Origin: Bilabrum cf. latius
Taxonomy: Eukaryota; Bigyra: Bicosoecida; Bigyra; Bicosoecida
Reading direction: 5' to 3'
NCBI GenBank assembly: GCA_965178125.1
Contig: CBCXTV010000015.1
Location: 1-31,613, forward strand
Length of the DNA: 31,613 nt
The translations under genes were made by a program, and so were the position numbers. This document shows positions 27,495-31,613 of the stretch, piece by piece. The notes below the pieces were generated by a model. That model did not search any database. It was not told where the DNA came from and saw nothing but the letters and a program-made list of their open reading frames with translations. Every line of letters begins with the position of its first letter. Position 1 is the stretch's first letter.

Positions 27495-27795
27495 TGAAGT
27501 ATCCGATCACATGGGAAGGAAATGAAACACCCACATGCTTCAGAAAAAACCACCCGCAATGCATGGACTCTGGATGCGTGAACGGACTTATGGTTTGCGA
27601 TTCACGGGCCAAGCCGCCCGAAACCAATACCAGATGCAGTGCGGGATCGGCACCTCCGGCGTCATCTTCGCAGTGCGTCCAATACATGCTAAGATCTGCG
27701 CCGGTCTCAATCTGTACGGCAAGTACGGAAAATAGCTGGCCGTCTCCGCGGTTTCGTGCGTCAGCATGAGCACCTGAAATCAGACATATGAACAT
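27460..27795 (-). CDS. R1 gene, possible exon (segment C), copy 2
   Basis: Same frame as 2365-2700 with one Val-to-Glu change (PFTHPE for PFTHPV). It has the same CTGATTTCAG acceptor-like site at its start, and the frame choice is equally uncertain. Confidence 0.25.
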   Translation of the reverse strand: MFICLISGAHADARNRGDGQLFSVLAVQIETGADLSMYWTHCEDDAGGADPALHLVLVSGGLARESQTISPFTHPESMHCGWFFLKHVGVSFPSHVIGYFIGGGLCIPVDA

Positions 27796-27972
27796 GACAT
27801 TGGATGTACCTGGAGTTCATGGCATTTCAGTGAAAAATCGGTTCGAAAACATGGGAAACGTATGACATTTTTCTCGGGCCACAAGCACCGACGGCGACCA
27901 GCTCATCTGATGCTATGTGATTCCAAAATGGAACAGAGCGCCAAAAATATGGAACCAACCTAGCCGTGTATG

Positions 27973-28311
27973 TCATGACACGTGAGCAACTGTGACGCGA
28001 AAAATCCCCATCAGCGCCTGCACCGGGCGGCCCAGAACCATCGTTACATGCTTCTCCGGGCTGTAAGCCGCAGATTTCAACGCGAGGTCAAGTCTCACTC
28101 GCTGCAAGAGCTCTGCTGTGCCTGCGGCGACGGTGGCGGCGGCACTGGCTGTAGCGGGTGCAGAGCGCGGCGCTGCGGCCGTGGCCGCAGTGCTCGTCGG
28201 AGGCCCCACGGCGGCGGCGGCGGCTGCTGCATGGAGCGCCGTGACAGGGCTCGCGGCGCAAGACGCACCAGAGCTTCGGCCCCAAACATGCCACGAGCTG
28301 TGTCTCATCAT
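27973..28311 (-). CDS. R1 gene, segment B, copy 2, shortened by 145 bases
   Basis: The C-terminal half matches copy 1 (ELLQRVRLDLALKSAAYSP and onward). The 145-base loss joins it to a different upstream frame beginning MMRHSSWHVWGRSSGASC. That frame is also open further up through CVTEDWIATRGEDTRTR. The deletion edges share GC and are not GT-AG, so this is a deletion (or an insertion in copy 1), not intron loss. Which copy is ancestral is not clear. Confidence 0.35.
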   Translation of the reverse strand: MMRHSSWHVWGRSSGASCAASPVTALHAAAAAAAVGPPTSTAATAAAPRSAPATASAAATVAAGTAELLQRVRLDLALKSAAYSPEKHVTMVLGRPVQALMGIFRVTVAHVS

Positions 28312-28807
28312 GCGGGTGCGTGTGTCCTCACCCCGCGTCGCAATCCAATCTTCAGTGACGCACAGGCACTCTCATTCCAACCCATGCTGGATCACAATTT
28401 CCCAGACACATGCCATCAATCGCAAGTCCACATGACACAAAACACCTGCAAAACAAACAAGCTCGATCACTCAGCTGAGCAGTGAAACACCCCATGGCCA
28501 TGTGATTTCATTCAATGCGAAAAGAGAAATACCACAATTCGATCGGTTTTCGGACAGATGCGGGGAACCTCACGATTTTTCATGAACGCTCGAAGCCCCA
28601 CAGATTCAGTTTCCCAGACGCGCCCGATTGGATACGTTTTTTCCGCGACCACCGTATCGCCTCCATTTCTCCGGGGCCTCTATACATGCAAAAGACTTTT
28701 ACACACTGTACATAGACCGATGCCAGAGAATCGTCGATGCAGGGCGAACAGCTCCTGTCATCGACATTCGGTGTTGTGCGAACGGCTCCAATCACCGGCA
28801 GGATCTC

Positions 28808-29339
28808 CTATGGCCATTGCTCTCCAATCGAGCGCGCACGGCGTCTGAGCTCCAAGCCCTGTTCTTGGCTGCAGCCGATGAAAAAGCAACGTCTAAAAAA
28901 CTCGGTCCACTCGGATGAAGCAAGCGGTCGCGAGTCGCGCGCGTCCGCAGGGACGAGCGCGGCATTCAGCACGCTCCCAGTTGAGCAATGCAACCAGGCA
29001 CGACGGTCGAGCTCCTTCAAATAATGCTGCTTTCGAACGAGAGGATTACCGGAACGACTTGGCGCGGATGCGGCTATGGCAGTGCGTCCATTCTGCACGT
29101 CTGTTATCCACGCATTGTACTGATTCCGTATGTCCGAAATGTGCCGGCGAATCCATTCCTGTGACCGCGGGCTGTCAAGCCTGCGCGCCGGGGACTGCGG
29201 CACGAGCCTCGCCGGGTTCGCTGGCCGGCGTGATAGGACTCGGGACACAAAGATCACAATTCATCCTGTGGCTGTCACCAGATGTCTGCGTAAACCACAC
29301 CGCATGCTCCGACACTGCATCTCGGATGATGTGCTCCAT
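28808..29339 (-). pseudogene. R1 gene, segment A, copy 2, one-base frameshift
   Basis: The ATG at 29339 and the first part match copy 1, but CGCCGGGGACT near 29190 has one more G than CGCCGGGACT in copy 1, shifting the frame. The rest of the segment is open and conserved to the stop at 28808. One extra G in a G run is also the commonest kind of consensus error, so the break may not be real. Confidence 0.5.
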
Positions 29340-29973
29340 GCGTGGGAATGAAAAACATGTCGCACATGCTCCCCGAAAGAAAAATCAAGCATGAGAGAAA
29401 ACATTGCTCCCCGCATCGTCCTGAAAACATCAACCTCAGTAAAGGTCATGGGAAACACCTGAGGGGTTTGTTCTCTTTTGATCGATCGCACAACGGCACA
29501 CGCACAATCGTCGGGCAAAGCATTGGCACCACGTGGCGACGACCCATACCCAAAAAAAGTCACTGCGACTCCGCACTGGCAACTCGCGCTCTCTCCGGGC
29601 AAGCCCGAAAAGCCGGGGACAATTTGCCGGGCAATGCTGATGATGAAATCCCATATAGTGAGAAGATACACGAACTCCGACAGAAACACGCTGGCCCCAC
29701 ACACAAAGATCCCCAGTGTCTATACATGCGCTAACTTTTTCCTGTACAAGATCGAGTCACACAACCAAGCGGGGATGCTAATACAACTTGACACTCGACG
29801 GTACCGCATCAATGAGGACGCTCCTTCTCAACACCGGCGCGCTGAAGATTCATGACAAACGATGACAGCCGACAAAGGCGCTTGCGTCCCAGGAACCAAC
29901 AGGGGCTCTATTCAATACGCGGAGAAAGGACTCAGAAAACGATTCTGAATGATGACGACAGGGACTAAACAGA

Positions 29974-30072
29974 TCCATGAACAACTATGTCACACGATCG
30001 TCGGCGCAAGTAATCGCACCGCCTAGCCGGTAGCCAACGCAGCTGTACAAAGCCCTCACAGAGAGACTAGAC
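29974..30072 (+). repeat. 99-bp block P in R1 copy 2
   Basis: Same as 5021-5119 except CCGGTAGCC for CCGGTAACC and a GATCC start. Confidence 0.9.
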
Positions 30073-30828
30073 AGTCCACATGACAACCGCCGAATCACAC
30101 GGCACACGATCGCCAACGAAACTATACACATAACATCCGCGTGGCACCGCAACTGAGAAGGCGAGAAAAAAAGAAAAAAAGGAAGCACATGAACAGTCGT
30201 TGCCGCCAAAGAGGTGCCGCTACACATGTGGTCTCGTGGGCGACTGACCGCGGGCAACGCGCAATCCGGCAGTGCCCAGTGGACATAGACCGCCACGTAA
30301 CACAGGTCTGACCACCAATCCGGGGTGCACAGACACCCTAGAGGGACGTGTATCCTGTGCCCAGACCGGATTCGATTTTCCCGGTCGGTTTCTGGGGCAC
30401 ATTCTGAGGCCGGATTCTGTCCAGGACTTCCGCGGAAAAAAGCCGATACCCTACTGCAGTAGGGTATCGGCTTTTTTCCGCGGAAGTCCTGGACAGAATC
30501 CGGCCTCAGAATGTGCCCCAGAAACCGACCGGAAAATCGAATCCGGTCTGGGCACAGGATACACGTCCCTCTAGGGTGTCTGTGCACCCCGGATTGGTGG
30601 TCAGACCTGTTACGTGGCGGTCTATGTCCACTGGGCACTGCCGGATTGCGCGTTGCCCGCGGTCAGTCGCCCACGAGACCACATGTGTAGCGGCACCTCT
30701 TTGGCGGCAACGACTGTTCATGTGCTTCCTTTTTTCTCGTCTTCTCAGTTGCGGTGCCACGCGGATGTTATGTGTATAGTGTCGTTGGCGATCGTGTGCC
30801 GTGTGATTCGGCGGTTGTCATGTGGACT

Positions 30829-30927
30829 GTCTAGTCTCTCTGTGAGGGCTTTGTACAGCTGCGTTGGCTACCGGCTAGGCGGTGCGATTACTTGCGCCGA
30901 CGATCGTGTGACATAGTTGTTCATGGA
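30829..30927 (-). repeat. 99-bp block P, inverted, in R1 copy 3
   Basis: Reverse complement of 29974-30072. Confidence 0.9.
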
Positions 30928-31565
30928 TCTGTTTAGTCCCTGTCGTCATCATTCAGAATCGTTTTCTGAGTCCTTTCTCCGCGTATTGAATAGAGCCCCT
31001 GTTGGTTCCTGGGACGCAAGCGCCTTTGTCGGCTGTCATCGTTTGTCATGAATCTTCAGCGCGCCGGTGTTGAGAAGGAGCGTCCTCATTGATGCGGTAC
31101 CGTCGAGTGTCAAGTTGTATTAGCATCCCCGCTTGGTTGTGTGACTCGATCTTGTACAGGAAAAAGTTAGCGCATGTATAGACACTGGGGATCTTTGTGT
31201 GTGTGGGGCCAGCGTGTTTCTGTCGGAGTTCGTGTATCTTCTCACTATATGGGATTTCATCATCAGCATTGCCCGGCAAATTGTCCCCGGCTTTTCGGGC
31301 TTGCCCGGAGAGAGCGCGAGTTGCCAGTGCGGAGTCGCAGTGACTTTTTTTTGGGTATGGGTCGTCGCCATGTGGTGCCAATGCTTTGCCCGACGATTGT
31401 GCGTGTGCCGTTGTGCGATCGATCAAAAGAGAACAAAACCCCTCAGGTGTTTCCCATGACCTTTACTGAGGTTGATGTTTTCAGGACGATGCGGGGAGCA
31501 ATGTTTTCTCTCATGCTTGATTTTTCTTTCGGGGAGCATGTGCGACATGTTTTTCATTCCCACGC

Positions 31566-31613
31566 ATGGAGCACATCATCCGAGATGCAGTGTCGGAGCA
31601 TGCGGTGTGGTTT
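31566..31613 (+). CDS. R1 gene, segment A, copy 3, first 16 codons only
   Basis: The ATG at 31566 opens MEHIIRDAVSEHAVW in the same frame as 4384 and 29339, now on the plus strand, and is cut by the window end. It is divergent from copy 2, with about 2.2 kb between the two start codons. Confidence 0.45.
   Translation, partial: MEHIIRDAVSEHAVWF

Larger units (their letters stand above)
25090..30452 (+). repeat. Long repeat R1, copy 2
   Basis: Full-length match to 1-5492 with scattered substitutions, small indels and one 145-base deletion in gene segment B. The left match starts at the window base 1 equivalent, so the true left end is unknown. The right end is at GCCGATACCCT, followed directly by ACTGCAGT and the inverted copy 3. 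Confidence 0.95.
29292..31613. repeat. 2.3-kb near-palindrome at the right end of the window
   Basis: 29292-30456 and 30457-31613 are reverse complements, meeting at GCCGATACCCTACTGCAGTA and its mirror with no spacer. The arms are not identical: I see at least three substitutions and about six indels. The right arm continues to the window edge, so the palindrome may be longer. The two arms carry the upstream flank and first exon of the R1 gene in divergent orientation. Confidence 0.95.
30461..31613 (-). repeat. Long repeat R1, copy 3, inverted and cut by the window
   Basis: Reverse complement of the right-hand 1.15 kb of R1. At some positions it agrees with copy 1 against copy 2 (GAAGACGAG, CACGTAACAGG, GATTTTCCGG, GGGGTTTTGTTC). 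At others it agrees with copy 2 against copy 1 (GGGGCACATT, GGCACACGAT, AAAGAGGTGCC), and it has private changes (CGACACTATA, CACCACATGG). It is thus a distinct copy and not just a mirror of copy 2. Confidence 0.9.

Noticed and set aside
25090-30452. R1 considered as an LTR of a retrotransposon.
   Set aside because: At more than 5 kb, with an internal multi-exon gene and no reverse transcriptase, integrase, primer-binding site or polypurine tract in the region between copies, it does not fit.
30445-30470. CCCTACTGCAGTAGGG at the palindrome centre, considered as a fused telomere.
   Set aside because: Only one CCCTA and one TAGGG are present, and their orientation is opposite to that expected for end-to-end telomere fusion.

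Overview
The window is eukaryotic nuclear-type DNA: GC-rich, full of nested repeats, with coding segments broken into short open frames that sit next to intron-like borders, and no bacterial gene packing. The best guess is a microbial eukaryote. A dinoflagellate-like alga is favoured because the best open frames resemble families I associate with dinoflagellate genomes: a GT25-like protein with a GSTMLGFTAAGARYLL core, a Rep-type HUH/SF3 helicase protein and a DDE_1 (pogo-like) transposase. This assignment is an inference and has not been tested by any search.

Layout. (1) 1-5492 is copy 1 of a long repeat, here called R1. It carries a minus-strand, probably multi-exon gene (segments A-F between 4384 and 423) and about 1.1 kb of non-coding flank. 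(2) 5493-16903 is a tandem array of exactly two 5.7-kb units (5493-11196 and 11197-16903). Each unit is a mosaic of smaller repeats: 375-bp monomers, a 406-bp block, a 99-bp block shared with R1, an 82-bp block, and 21/24-bp minisatellites. (3) 16904-25089 is mostly single-copy. It contains a Rep-like gene (19048-20322, minus), a candidate stem-loop origin with TAATATTAA in its loop about 1 kb upstream of it (21281-21317), G-rich tracts, a frameshifted pogo-like transposase (22210-24513, minus), and a GGGCCC minisatellite. (4) 25090-30452 is R1 copy 2 in the same orientation as copy 1. (5) 30461-31613 is a third, inverted and truncated R1 copy, so the right end is a 2.3-kb near-palindrome centred at 30456/30457.

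How the parts relate. R1 copies flank the central 19.6 kb as long direct repeats, and R1 ends at the same bases (GCCGATACCCT) before two different neighbours. The 5.7-kb array begins and ends in the same phase of the same monomer, sharing CTGT at both edges. This is what integration of a circular dimer or a tandem duplication would leave. A 194-196 bp block occurs four times in the array and once just upstream of the Rep gene, where it continues the Rep open frame toward its amino end. The array therefore seems to hold fragments related to the Rep locus. Together, the Rep-like gene, the hairpin with a geminivirus/circovirus-type nonanucleotide and the circle-like tandem array suggest, but do not prove, an integrated rolling-circle-type element.

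Caution: several differences between repeat copies are single-base homopolymer indels, most frequent in the second half of unit 2. Sequencing or consensus error may therefore account for some of the frameshifts.
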